DNA of 64,000 nucleotides from CAZWKQ01 sp964634005. GTDB taxonomy: Bacteria; Bacteroidota; Bacteroidia; Bacteroidales; JACABE01. Below the pieces are notes generated by a model. The model was given only the letters and a program-made list of their open reading frames with translations, was not told the DNA's origin and did not search any database. Each line of letters begins with the position of its first letter. The first letter of the stretch is position 1. Below are positions 26,117 through 34,269 of the stretch, in pieces. The position numbers were made by a program, and so were the translations under genes. The stretch is taken from NCBI GenBank assembly GCA_964634005.1, contig CAZWKQ010000001.1:372001-436000 (forward strand). Reading direction: 5' to 3'.

Positions 26117-26902
26117 ATGCTTTCAAAAAACAAAATAAAATATTTACAATCTTTAAAAAATCAAAAGTTTAGGGAAAAATACGGGAAGTTTATTGCCGAA
26201 GGTGATAAACTTGTCAGAGAATTAATAAATTCCGATTTGATTATTGAAGAAATTTATTCTTTGAAAGATTGGATTGACCAAACTGATATTCCTTCGAATA
26301 TTAATGTAACAGAAATTAAACCTGAAGAACTTGAGAAAATTAGTAACTTAAAAACACCAAATAAAGTTGTTGCTGTTATTAATATTCCATCCGGCGAAAA
26401 TATCAATATAAATTTCGAGACCGATTTAATACTTGTTTTGGATCAAATTAAAGACCCCGGCAATTTAGGCACAATAATTCGCATTGCCGACTGGTTTGGG
26501 ATTAAAAATATTGTTTGTTCCGAAAATACAGTTGAAGTTTATAACCCAAAGGTTATTCAGGCTACAATGGGCTCAATTTCAAGAGTTAAGCTTATATATA
26601 AAAATCTTCAAGAATTTTTCGGTACTATCCCTTTGAATATACCGGTTTATGGTAGTTTTCTGAATGGAGATAATATTTATTCTTCAGAATTAACTCCAAA
26701 CGGTTTAATAATTATCGGTAATGAGTCGAAAGGAATATCGGATGAGCTTAACTGCTTTATAAACAAAAAGATAACAATACCTTCTTTTTCAGTAAATAAA
26801 AGTGCCGAGTCGCTTAATGCTTCAATAGCGACTGCAATAATTATTTCAGAATTTAGAAGGAAACACAATAAATTTATTTCAAATCAATCATTCGGAAATT
26901 AA
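26117..26902 (+). CDS. TrmH/SpoU family RNA 2'-O-methyltransferase
   Basis: 261 residues from the ATG at 26117 (an in-frame TTG two codons earlier is less likely). An N-terminal substrate-binding domain (about 1-90) precedes a SPOUT knot domain with the three motifs LVLDQIKDPGNLGTIIRIAD, IIIGNESKGISDEL and ITIPSFSVNKSAESLNASIA. Uses S-adenosylmethionine to methylate a ribose 2'-OH in rRNA or tRNA; the target nucleotide is not predictable. It is downstream of the rplI terminator and independent of that operon. Confidence 0.9.
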   Translation: MLSKNKIKYLQSLKNQKFREKYGKFIAEGDKLVRELINSDLIIEEIYSLKDWIDQTDIPSNINVTEIKPEELEKISNLKTPNKVVAVINIPSGENININFETDLILVLDQIKDPGNLGTIIRIADWFGIKNIVCSENTVEVYNPKVIQATMGSISRVKLIYKNLQEFFGTIPLNIPVYGSFLNGDNIYSSELTPNGLIIIGNESKGISDELNCFINKKITIPSFSVNKSAESLNASIATAIIISEFRRKHNKFISNQSFGN

Positions 26903-26973
26903 AAATGACATTATGACTTTGAAAGTCGTGAAAAACAAAATACTAATTAAGTTGTTTAAAAAATAAAAAAAAT

Positions 26974-27174
26974 ATGATAGAGTTACTTTTACCAGCCATT
27001 ATACTAATAGCAATAGCATTTGCAGGATTTGCCATTAAAATGTTTTTTATAAAAGGTGCAAAGTTTTCGAAATCATGCAGTTCGATTGATACCGGAGATG
27101 GTAAAAAAATAGGCTGCACATGCTCAACAAACACTCACGAAACTTGTGAAAACTACACGAAGCATCACGGCTGA
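26974..27174 (+). CDS. Small Cys-rich membrane protein, NqrM-like
   Basis: 66 residues: one N-terminal membrane helix (about 4-26), then a short tail with four cysteines (Cys35, 48, 50, 58) in the pattern SKSC-x12-C-T-C-x7-C and a final His pair. The plan (single helix, then a KxSC plus CxC tail) resembles NqrM, the small protein that delivers iron to the Na+-translocating NADH:quinone reductase, but the match is by pattern only and no nqr genes are in the window. Alternative: an unrelated metal-binding membrane peptide. The gene is convergent with the coiled-coil lipoprotein. Confidence 0.65.
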   Translation: MIELLLPAIILIAIAFAGFAIKMFFIKGAKFSKSCSSIDTGDGKKIGCTCSTNTHETCENYTKHHG

Positions 27175-27192
27175 AAAATAGATTTTCGGATA

Positions 27193-28047
27193 TTATTCAA
27201 CAACAATAACCATATATTTAGAGTACTTCCAGAATTCTTTAGGATTGGTTATTTCAATTTTTTCGGTTCTTTTTCCGTTTATTACCCACTCATAGCTGCC
27301 ACTTGGATGATTAGTCAGTAGTTTTGCGTTTTTGCCTCCAACTGTTATGGTTGTGGTTTTTGTAATATCTATTTTTTTGAAATAATCAATATTAAAATCC
27401 TGTTTTATTTTCTGATTTCCTCCTATTCCGATAAAACCACCCGATTTTGAAATAACTTTATTCTCTTTAAGCTCTTTTTCGGTACCTATTGCATAATAAG
27501 CAGTATTAAGTTCCTGTGTTTTCTCGGCTATTTGTTCATCTTTAGCCTTGTTATATTGCTTTAATGTGTCAATAGAAGCACTAAGTGCTTCAACAGTAAA
27601 GTTTAACGAAATTAACTTTTGCTTAAGCTGCTCAATTTCAACATCTTTATCTTGAAGTTGCTTCTCATATCTTGCAAGCATTTCTTCAAGCTTTTTGATT
27701 TTAAGATTTGAGCTTTTGAGTCTGCTTTTTAAAGATGCAATCTCCCTTTTATTTTTTTCCATCAATTCATTAATAACCTGGATATCGTCATTAATTTTCT
27801 GACGCATATCCTGCGAAATCTCGTTGTTTTGCGAAGTGCCTTTTGAAATAACACCTTCCTTTGACTTGATTATCGATAAGTTTTCCTCTATTTGGTCTAA
27901 TGTTCCGAAAAATTCATTAATTGTTGAGTCTTTTGAATTTTTTTCGGCAAGTAACTTTTGATTCTCTTCTTTTAACCTTTCAAGTTCTGAATTATTACAG
28001 CTAAAAGCTATTAATATCAATACAAATAAATAAATTAACTTTTTCAT
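27193..28047 (-). CDS. Coiled-coil lipoprotein
   Basis: 284 residues. Lipoprotein signal with lipobox IAFSC (Cys17), then a long heptad-rich region (about 20-190) dominated by Glu, Lys, Leu and Ile, then a small C-terminal domain (about 195-284) ending in beta-rich sequence. I do not recognise a named family with confidence; similar coiled-coil lipoproteins are widespread in Bacteroidota. Own promoter at 28068-28075, single gene. Confidence 0.75.
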   Translation of the reverse strand: MKKLIYLFVLILIAFSCNNSELERLKEENQKLLAEKNSKDSTINEFFGTLDQIEENLSIIKSKEGVISKGTSQNNEISQDMRQKINDDIQVINELMEKNKREIASLKSRLKSSNLKIKKLEEMLARYEKQLQDKDVEIEQLKQKLISLNFTVEALSASIDTLKQYNKAKDEQIAEKTQELNTAYYAIGTEKELKENKVISKSGGFIGIGGNQKIKQDFNIDYFKKIDITKTTTITVGGKNAKLLTNHPSGSYEWVINGKRTEKIEITNPKEFWKYSKYMVIVVE

Positions 28048-28067
28048 TTTTAATAAATTGTTTTTTA

Positions 28068-28075
28068 CAAAAATA
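28068..28075 (-). promoter_or_regulatory. Promoter -7 box TATTTTTG for the coiled-coil lipoprotein
   Basis: Exact TAnnTTTG on the minus strand, 20 nt before the ATG at 28047. Confidence 0.5.
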
Positions 28076-28100
28076 AATAAAATCGGATAAAGTAAATATT

Positions 28101-30041
28101 TTATTCTTCATTTTCAAGCAATTCATAATGAAGCTCTTCCCACAATTGAATTTGTTGATTTAAATTTTGTTTCAAAATTTCATATTTGCTGAAGAAACTG
28201 TTATTTTCAATATTTTTTTGAAACTCTTCAGGATTAGCCATAATGCTATCCATCATACTAATTTCATTTTCTAATCTACTTATTTCATCTTCACATTTTT
28301 GGATTTTATTTTTAATTTTTCTGATTTCTTTTTCGTTAATCTTCCTTTTTTCCCAATTTATTTTGTTTTCCGATATTTTTTCCGATTTGTCTTCGTAATT
28401 AAGTTTTTCAGTTGTTTCGAGCTGTTTTAAATTTTCTAAATTTTTGTATTCTAAAAAATCGTAAATATCACCAATATAAGTTTTTATGGTTTTATTTTTA
28501 AATTCAAATACTTTTTCGGTCAATCCTTGAAGAAAGTCCCTATCATGAGAAACGATAATTAAAGTACCTTTAAATTGCAGTAAAGCATTTTTTAAAATAT
28601 CTTTCGACTGCATATCAAGGTGGTTGGTAGGTTCGTCAAGTACAAGCAAATTTACCGGAGTAAGTAAAAGTTTTGCAAGCGCCAACCGCGATTTTTCACC
28701 ACCTGAAAGAACTTTAACCTTTTTATCAACATCTTCACCGCCAAAAAGGAAGCCACCTAATATCGAACGTATTTTTGGGCGAATTTCACCTACGGCAATA
28801 TCATCAATAGTTTGAAATACCGTTTTTTCTGGGTCAAGCATAGCAGCCTGATTTTGTGCATAATAACCAATTTTAACCTGATGTCCCAAATTTAATAAAC
28901 CTTCGTATTCGAGTTCGCCTACAATTATTTTCGACAAAGTGGTTTTTCCTTCTCCGTTTTTTCCCACAAATGCAATCCTTTCGCCTCTGTTTACTACAAA
29001 AGAAATATCATTTAAAACCAAGTTATTATCGTATTTTTTAGTAATATTTTTCACTTCCAAAACCACTTTTCCCGAATGTAGTGCATCAGGAAATTTGAAA
29101 AAAATTGAGGACTTATCTATTTCATCAATTTCTACAAAGTCCATTTTATCAAGTAGTTTTATCCTCGATTGAACTTGTCTTGCCTTTGAGGCTTTATATC
29201 TGAATTTTTCGATAAAACGCTCTATAGATTGTATTTCTTTCTGTTGATTATTAAATGCGGCGATTTGCTGCTGCTGCCGCTCTTGCCTTTGAATAACATA
29301 TTCAGAATACGAAACTTTGTAATCGAAAATTTTTCCGAGGGAAATCTCTATTGTTCTGTTTGTTACATTATCAAGGAAAGCTCTATCATGAGAAACCAAA
29401 ACAACTGCTCCTTGATAATTTATTAAAAAATTTTCGAGCCATTGTATTGACTCAATATCAAGGTGATTTGTAGGTTCGTCGAGGAGTAAAGTATCGGGAC
29501 GTTTTAGTAAAATTTTTGCCAGCTCTACCCTCATTTGCCAACCTCCACTGAAAAATTTTAAAGGAGTAATAAAATCTTCCTTTTCAAAGCCTAACCCGAG
29601 CAATACTTTTTCAGTTTCGGCATTCATTGTATTACCGCCTATAACATTATATCTTTCGGTACTTTCAGTTAGTTGATTTAGTAATTTTAAATAATCATCC
29701 GATTCATAATCAGTTCTATGTGTAATTTCATCAGTAATTTTAAGGATTTTGGATTTCAGTAATAAGGCTTCTTCAAATGCCAGTAATGCTTCATCGAAAA
29801 CAGTTTTATCACTGTCTGTTACCATCTCCTGAGGCAAGTAACCGATTGTTTGACCTGTCGTTTTGATAATTTCGCCCTGTTCGGGGTCAATTTCACCATA
29901 TAGTATTTTTAGTAAAGTTGATTTTCCTGCTCCATTTTTACCTACTAAACCTATTCTGTCTCTGTCATTTATTATAAACGACACATTGTTGAATAAATAT
30001 TCGCCTGTAAAATGTATAGATAGCTTATTAACAGATATCAT
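28101..30041 (-). CDS. ABC-F family ATPase (Uup/YdiF type)
   Basis: 646 residues, two ABC domains, no membrane segments. First domain: GLVGKNGAGKSTLL (Walker A), FFSGGWQMRVELAK (signature), TLLLDEPTNHLDIES (Walker B). Second domain: AFVGKNGEGKTTLSK, LSGGEKSRLALAKLL, LLVLDEPTNHLDMQS. The ABC-F interdomain linker and a charged C-terminal coiled coil (about 555-646) are present. ABC-F proteins bind the ribosomal E site to relieve stalling or antibiotic blockage; the C-terminal coil suggests the housekeeping Uup-like group rather than a resistance factor. Confidence 0.92.
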   Translation of the reverse strand: MISVNKLSIHFTGEYLFNNVSFIINDRDRIGLVGKNGAGKSTLLKILYGEIDPEQGEIIKTTGQTIGYLPQEMVTDSDKTVFDEALLAFEEALLLKSKILKITDEITHRTDYESDDYLKLLNQLTESTERYNVIGGNTMNAETEKVLLGLGFEKEDFITPLKFFSGGWQMRVELAKILLKRPDTLLLDEPTNHLDIESIQWLENFLINYQGAVVLVSHDRAFLDNVTNRTIEISLGKIFDYKVSYSEYVIQRQERQQQQIAAFNNQQKEIQSIERFIEKFRYKASKARQVQSRIKLLDKMDFVEIDEIDKSSIFFKFPDALHSGKVVLEVKNITKKYDNNLVLNDISFVVNRGERIAFVGKNGEGKTTLSKIIVGELEYEGLLNLGHQVKIGYYAQNQAAMLDPEKTVFQTIDDIAVGEIRPKIRSILGGFLFGGEDVDKKVKVLSGGEKSRLALAKLLLTPVNLLVLDEPTNHLDMQSKDILKNALLQFKGTLIIVSHDRDFLQGLTEKVFEFKNKTIKTYIGDIYDFLEYKNLENLKQLETTEKLNYEDKSEKISENKINWEKRKINEKEIRKIKNKIQKCEDEISRLENEISMMDSIMANPEEFQKNIENNSFFSKYEILKQNLNQQIQLWEELHYELLENEE

Positions 30042-30054
30042 TATAATTTTTTTG

Positions 30055-30062
30055 CAAAAGTA
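30055..30062 (-). promoter_or_regulatory. Promoter -7 box TACTTTTG for the ABC-F gene
   Basis: Exact TAnnTTTG on the minus strand, 13 nt before the ATG at 30041; short leader. Confidence 0.5.
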
Positions 30063-30182
30063 GTAAAAATCAGAATTCTCTGTTATTCTACATCTATTCT
30101 GAAATTTTTTGAATCAATACGGTTTATTGTTGAAAAGTGAAAAATAATATCAAGATTTGACTTATAGTTTTATTATATTTAA

Positions 30183-30722
30183 TCAAGGATTTAATATTTT
30201 TTCATAAACCGGACTATTGCTTTTAGTGTCAAAACCGTAAAGTTCGATATATTCAACAGAAGTGTATAATTTGGGTTTTGCATATACAAAAATCTTTTTC
30301 AGATATGCATCCTTTCCGTTTATATTAATTAAAGCGTAAGTTTTATTATGAATATCCTGAAAAAGTAAAATATTTCTTTTGTTGTATGCCACAAGTTGAA
30401 TAATTATTGATTTTTCTTTCTTTTCAATTACTTTGTATCCATAAGCTAATTTTCTTTCAATTCCGTTCAGTTCGCATCGATTGCCATCAGTAGCATAGTG
30501 AATGTAATAAACATCCAAAGGGTTATCGTAGTTAATCTTTCCGCTTATAATATTTGCATCATAATAAATTGCATTAGCATTTTTATTTCGCTCGATAATA
30601 AAAAGTGTCTGATTTGACGGAGAAGATTTAAATTTACTATCTTTAAAACTATAACCGTCAATTAATTTGTATTGATTAATGGGATATAAGGAAAAAACAA
30701 TTGACAGCAGTAATGATAACAT
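30183..30722 (-). CDS. DUF4833 domain protein (last gene of the sugar operon)
   Basis: 179 residues. N-terminal hydrophobic signal-like segment, then the DUF4833 body: FIIERNKNANAIYYDAN, PLDVYYIHYATDGNRCEL, RKLAYGYKV and KPKLYTSVEYIELYG. Function unknown; probably periplasmic. It lies 7 nt after the NeuB-like gene, which places it at the end of the eight-gene operon. A paralogue with the same motifs lies at 47677-48213 beside tRNA-Val, so the operon copy may be a later addition. Confidence 0.78.
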   Translation of the reverse strand: MLSLLLSIVFSLYPINQYKLIDGYSFKDSKFKSSPSNQTLFIIERNKNANAIYYDANIISGKINYDNPLDVYYIHYATDGNRCELNGIERKLAYGYKVIEKKEKSIIIQLVAYNKRNILLFQDIHNKTYALININGKDAYLKKIFVYAKPKLYTSVEYIELYGFDTKSNSPVYEKILNP

Positions 30723-30729
30723 ATTATTT

Positions 30730-31623
30730 TTAAGGTATTTGAGTAAATTTTCTAAGTTTTTTTATCGAATTCATTTCGCTTTCATAAACGGTTTTAATAC
30801 CATTTCCTAGTGCTTTTTCGATATCCCTTATATCTTTAACCATTCTGAACATACCGCCTATTTCGACAGAAGCAGCCTGGTCGGAGCCCCATAATGCACG
30901 GTCGAGGGTAATATGTCGTTCTATAAAACTGGCGCCCATAGCTACAGCAGCGAGAGTTGGAGCTAATCCGGTTTCGTGTCCTGAATATCCTATAGGCACA
31001 CTCGGATATTTATTTAAAAAAGAATTTATCACTCTTAAATTCAACTCTTCTAATTTACAGGGATATGTAGAAGTACTTTGAGCTATAAGCAAATTTTCGG
31101 TACCAATTTCATTTATTGCGTAATCTATTTGTTCTTCGGTTGACATACCTGTCGAAATCATCAAAGGGATACCAGTTTTTCTGGCCTCTTTAAGTAACTC
31201 AATATCAGTTAAACTTGCCGATGCAAATTTTAACAATACCGGTTCAAATTTCAGTAAAAACTGCAGGGCTTCATTATCCCATGGAGAAGCAAACCACTGT
31301 ATGTTTTTTTCTTTGCAATATTTATCTATTTCGGCATATTCTTTTTCTCCGAATTCTACTTTGTGCCTGTAATCGATATATTTCATTCTTCCCCAAGGGG
31401 TATCGCGTTCAATATCCCATTGGTCTCTGGGAGTACATATTTCGGGTGTTCGTTTTTGAAATTTCACGGCATCACAGCCTGCAAAAACGGCACCATCAAT
31501 CAGTTTTTTGGCAATTTCCAGCGAACCATTATGATTTATGCCTATTTCTGCTATTATATATACCGGATGACCATCGCCTATAAATTTATTTCCTACTTTT
31601 ACTTCTCTATTCATATTAATCAT
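30730..31623 (-). CDS. NeuB/SpsE-like nonulosonate synthase lacking the SAF domain
   Basis: 297 residues. The NeuB TIM barrel is clear: IIAEIGINHNGSLEIAKKLI, DAVKFQKRTPE, WFASPWDNEAL, KFASASLTDIELL, LMISTGMST, IGYSGHETGL, and MGASFIERHITLDRALWGSDQAAS. Such enzymes condense PEP with a 6-carbon (or related) aldose or its phosphate to give a 9-carbon alpha-keto acid. Standard NeuB proteins are about 340-350 residues with a C-terminal antifreeze-like SAF domain; here the chain stops after VYESEMNSIKKLRKF, just where SAF would begin, and the next gene starts 7 nt later with no remnant. The start may be 31623 or the Met three codons on (31614); it overlaps the phosphatase gene. Confidence 0.88.
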   Translation of the reverse strand: MINMNREVKVGNKFIGDGHPVYIIAEIGINHNGSLEIAKKLIDGAVFAGCDAVKFQKRTPEICTPRDQWDIERDTPWGRMKYIDYRHKVEFGEKEYAEIDKYCKEKNIQWFASPWDNEALQFLLKFEPVLLKFASASLTDIELLKEARKTGIPLMISTGMSTEEQIDYAINEIGTENLLIAQSTSTYPCKLEELNLRVINSFLNKYPSVPIGYSGHETGLAPTLAAVAMGASFIERHITLDRALWGSDQAASVEIGGMFRMVKDIRDIEKALGNGIKTVYESEMNSIKKLRKFTQIP

Positions 31624-32125
31624 TTTTTAATTTTGCCTCTATTATTAATTCTGCAAACTCTCTATATGCCCCATAGCCGCCATTATTGGATGTTATGTAA
31701 TCGGAAATTTTTTTTACTTCGCCGAAAGCGTCGTTTGGACATGCAGAAATGCCTACAATTTTCATAACTTCAATATCATTTACATCATCGCCTATATAAG
31801 CTATTTCCGATAATTCGATTTTTCTCTTTTTACAAATTTCCTCAACACATTTTACTTTATTTTTTATATCGGTATGTAATTCTTTAATTTTCAATTTTCT
31901 TGCTCTTTTTGAAACTAAAACTGAGGGTTCTCCGGTTACGATGCCCGTTTCAACATTTACAATCTTTTTAAGTCGCTCTGTTCCCATACCGTCTCTTAAT
32001 GAAAATTTTTTCATTTCTTCACCATTATTTGTGTAGTAAACACAACCATCTGTAAGTACACCATCACAATCGGTGAGTAATAATTTAACTTTTGCGGCTT
32101 TTTTTAATAATTCTTCTTTATTCAT
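31616..32125 (-). CDS. KdsC/YrbI-like HAD phosphatase
   Basis: 169 residues from the ATG at 32125 (the open frame runs to 32155, over the end of the SDR gene). Motifs are LLLTDCDGVLTDG (nucleophile Asp19 and acid/base Asp21), KKFSLRDGMGTERLK, IVTGEPS and IAYIGDDVNDIEVM. This is the C0 HAD tetrameric class that removes phosphate from Kdo-8-P or KDN-9-P. Overlap of 8 nt with the NeuB-like gene supports a joint role: dephosphorylating the phosphorylated product of the synthase. Confidence 0.88.
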   Translation of the reverse strand: MNKEELLKKAAKVKLLLTDCDGVLTDGCVYYTNNGEEMKKFSLRDGMGTERLKKIVNVETGIVTGEPSVLVSKRARKLKIKELHTDIKNKVKCVEEICKKRKIELSEIAYIGDDVNDIEVMKIVGISACPNDAFGEVKKISDYITSNNGGYGAYREFAELIIEAKLKND

Positions 32126-32139
32126 ATATAAGATATTAA

Positions 32140-32925
32140 TTACCAGCAAGTCCAACCACCATCAACTATCAGATTTGCACCTGTCATATAAGATGAAGCA
32201 TCTGATGCAAGAAAAACAACAGCACCTTTGTAGTCGTCAATACTTGCCATTCTTTTTAATGGAGTTTTTTCAGAATACTTTTCTATAAAAAATTCATCCT
32301 GATTATTTTCTACACCACCCGGAGTAAGTGCATTTACTCTAATCCCTTTATTTCCCCAGTAAGCTGCAAGATATTTTGTAAGCATTAAAACGCCTCCTTT
32401 TGAAGCCGAATAAGCAGGCGGCTTATAAAATACCTGTTCTCCTTCTTTGTTTTTGTAAAGACTTTGGTCTGGTGCCGTAATACCGTATGTAGAAATAATG
32501 TTGATTATACTGCCTCCGTTATGATTCAACATCTCTTTTCCGATTATCTTAGAGCATATAAATGTCCCTGTAAGATTGACTTTTATAGATTTTTCCCAAA
32601 GCTCAAGCGGATAATTCTCGAATTTCGATTGTTCTAAAGCAGCTTTTGGGTTTTCAAACATGTCATTTATAGAGGCATTATTAACCAATATGTTAATTTT
32701 GCGATATTTATCAATAACTTTTTGTTTTAAATTTTCAACTTCTTCTTCCTTTGTTATATCAGCCTTTATAAAGTGGTAATTTTTTATAATATATTCGTTT
32801 TCAATAATATCAGTAGCTATTACCTCAGCACCTGCTTCATGTAATGCATCGCAAAAAGCTTTACCTATCAATCCGCAAGCACCTGTAACAATAGCAACTT
32901 TGTTTTTCAGAGAAAATCTATCCAT
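32140..32925 (-). CDS. Short-chain dehydrogenase/reductase of the sugar operon
   Basis: 261 residues, classical SDR: NAD(P)-binding TGACGLIG (15-21), VNNASIND, catalytic Ser145 (ISTYG), Tyr172 and Lys176 (YSASKGG), and PGGVENNQDEFF. An Asp at the end of beta strand 2 (ATDI) suggests NAD(H) preference. It overlaps the aminotransferase gene by 8 nt. Position between an aminotransferase and a NeuB-like synthase suggests oxidation or reduction of a sugar intermediate, possibly making the carbonyl for amination. Confidence 0.88.
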   Translation of the reverse strand: MDRFSLKNKVAIVTGACGLIGKAFCDALHEAGAEVIATDIIENEYIIKNYHFIKADITKEEEVENLKQKVIDKYRKINILVNNASINDMFENPKAALEQSKFENYPLELWEKSIKVNLTGTFICSKIIGKEMLNHNGGSIINIISTYGITAPDQSLYKNKEGEQVFYKPPAYSASKGGVLMLTKYLAAYWGNKGIRVNALTPGGVENNQDEFFIEKYSEKTPLKRMASIDDYKGAVVFLASDASSYMTGANLIVDGGWTCW

Positions 32926-34258
32926 TTTTTACAACAGGTTTGGTGTTAAAATCAGAAACTTTTCTAATTAAAGGTTGTATTGGAATACCTTTTACCGATT
33001 CTTTTAAATTGTTTGATAATACTTTTTCTTTCAGCATTTTAAGTACCTCCTCAAAGGCAGTTATGGTATAAAAAATATCAAGGTTTGAGTGAGAAAAACT
33101 CATATTAAAAAAACCTGACCAAAGGATTCCTTTTTTTATAAGTTCCTGTTGTACAAAAGATTTCTGAATTAAAGGATCGCCTCCTTTTTCATCAAATGCC
33201 ATCATAAAGCGAAAAGGATAACCTTTTAATGAAAGAAAATCAATATCAATATCTTTTATAATTTTTTCAATTCCTTCTTTAAGCTTACTACCTTGATTAT
33301 GTATTTGTTCAATAACATTATTTTCGATCATTTCTTCTATCGTAGCTTTAGCCGCAGCTAAGGATAGGGCTTCACCACCAAAAGTATTGAAGAAGAAAAC
33401 ATCTTCTTCGAGCAAATTCATAATTTCGCGTTTCCCGGTCAGAACTGCTATAGGCATTCCATTTGCAATAGCTTTGGAATAAGTTGCCAAATCGGGAGTT
33501 ATTCCAAAATATTCCTGTGCTCCACCAAGAGACATTCTGAAACCTGTCCACATTTCGTCAAATATCAGAAGAATATTATTCTCCTTACATATCTCATGTA
33601 ACTTATGCAAAAAGTTGTCTTTTGGTTCCTCAAAAACTACCGGTTCGAGTATGATTGCAGCTGTATTTTCATCTATCGAATTTTTAACAGATTCTATATC
33701 GTTGTAATTAAAAGTATATGTTAAGTTTTTGACTTCTTCGGGAATACCGGCATTCCTTGCAATAGTACTAACATACCAGTCGTGCCAACCGTGATAGCCA
33801 CAGCATAATATTTTGTTTTTCCCGGTATATGCTCTTGCAAGACGAATTGCTGCACTTGTAACATCGGCTCCTGACTTACTATACCTTACACATTCGGCAT
33901 TAGGAATAATTTTTCTGATTAGCATTGCCACTTCAACTTCTAAAGGATGCATAAGCGAAAAAGTTATTCCGTCCTTTAATTGATTTAAAATGGCATTATC
34001 TGTCCTCGGATAAGCATACCCCAATGAAATTGGGCCTATAGCCATATTGTAATCCAGATATTCATTGCCATCAACATCAATTACGTGCGAACCTCTGCCA
34101 CTTTTTAAGTATTTTGGGGCTATTCCATTCACATATTGTGAAGGGCTTTTTGCCATAGTTTGCGAAAGGGCAGGAATTAAGTCAAGAGCAATATCGTACC
34201 ACTTATTCGATTGCTTAATAATGGGAAACTCACCGTTAAATTCAATTCTATTAGCCAT
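32918..34258 (-). CDS. Class III (GSA-type) PLP aminotransferase
   Basis: 446 residues. Glutamate-1-semialdehyde aminotransferase-like: YLDYNMAIGPISLGYAYP, YSKSGADVTSAAIRLARAYTGK, YHGWHDWY, LLIFDEMWTGFRM (PLP-binding Asp234) and TYSKAIANGMPIAV (PLP Lys262). In polysaccharide clusters such enzymes aminate an aldehyde or ketone of a sugar. It is 12 nt after the transketolase gene and overlaps the SDR gene. A housekeeping hemL role is unlikely given the location and the sugar-operon context. Confidence 0.87.
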   Translation of the reverse strand: MANRIEFNGEFPIIKQSNKWYDIALDLIPALSQTMAKSPSQYVNGIAPKYLKSGRGSHVIDVDGNEYLDYNMAIGPISLGYAYPRTDNAILNQLKDGITFSLMHPLEVEVAMLIRKIIPNAECVRYSKSGADVTSAAIRLARAYTGKNKILCCGYHGWHDWYVSTIARNAGIPEEVKNLTYTFNYNDIESVKNSIDENTAAIILEPVVFEEPKDNFLHKLHEICKENNILLIFDEMWTGFRMSLGGAQEYFGITPDLATYSKAIANGMPIAVLTGKREIMNLLEEDVFFFNTFGGEALSLAAAKATIEEMIENNVIEQIHNQGSKLKEGIEKIIKDIDIDFLSLKGYPFRFMMAFDEKGGDPLIQKSFVQQELIKKGILWSGFFNMSFSHSNLDIFYTITAFEEVLKMLKEKVLSNNLKESVKGIPIQPLIRKVSDFNTKPVVKNG

Positions 34259-34269
34259 ATCGGAAAATT

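Noticed and set aside
28101..30041. ABC-F protein as an antibiotic resistance gene
   Set aside because: The long C-terminal coiled coil and ordinary linker fit the housekeeping Uup/YdiF group; nothing points to a resistance-type interdomain loop.
30723..30760. Frameshift explaining the short NeuB-like protein
   Set aside because: Only 7 nt separate its stop from the next gene, and no SAF-domain remnant is present in any frame there.
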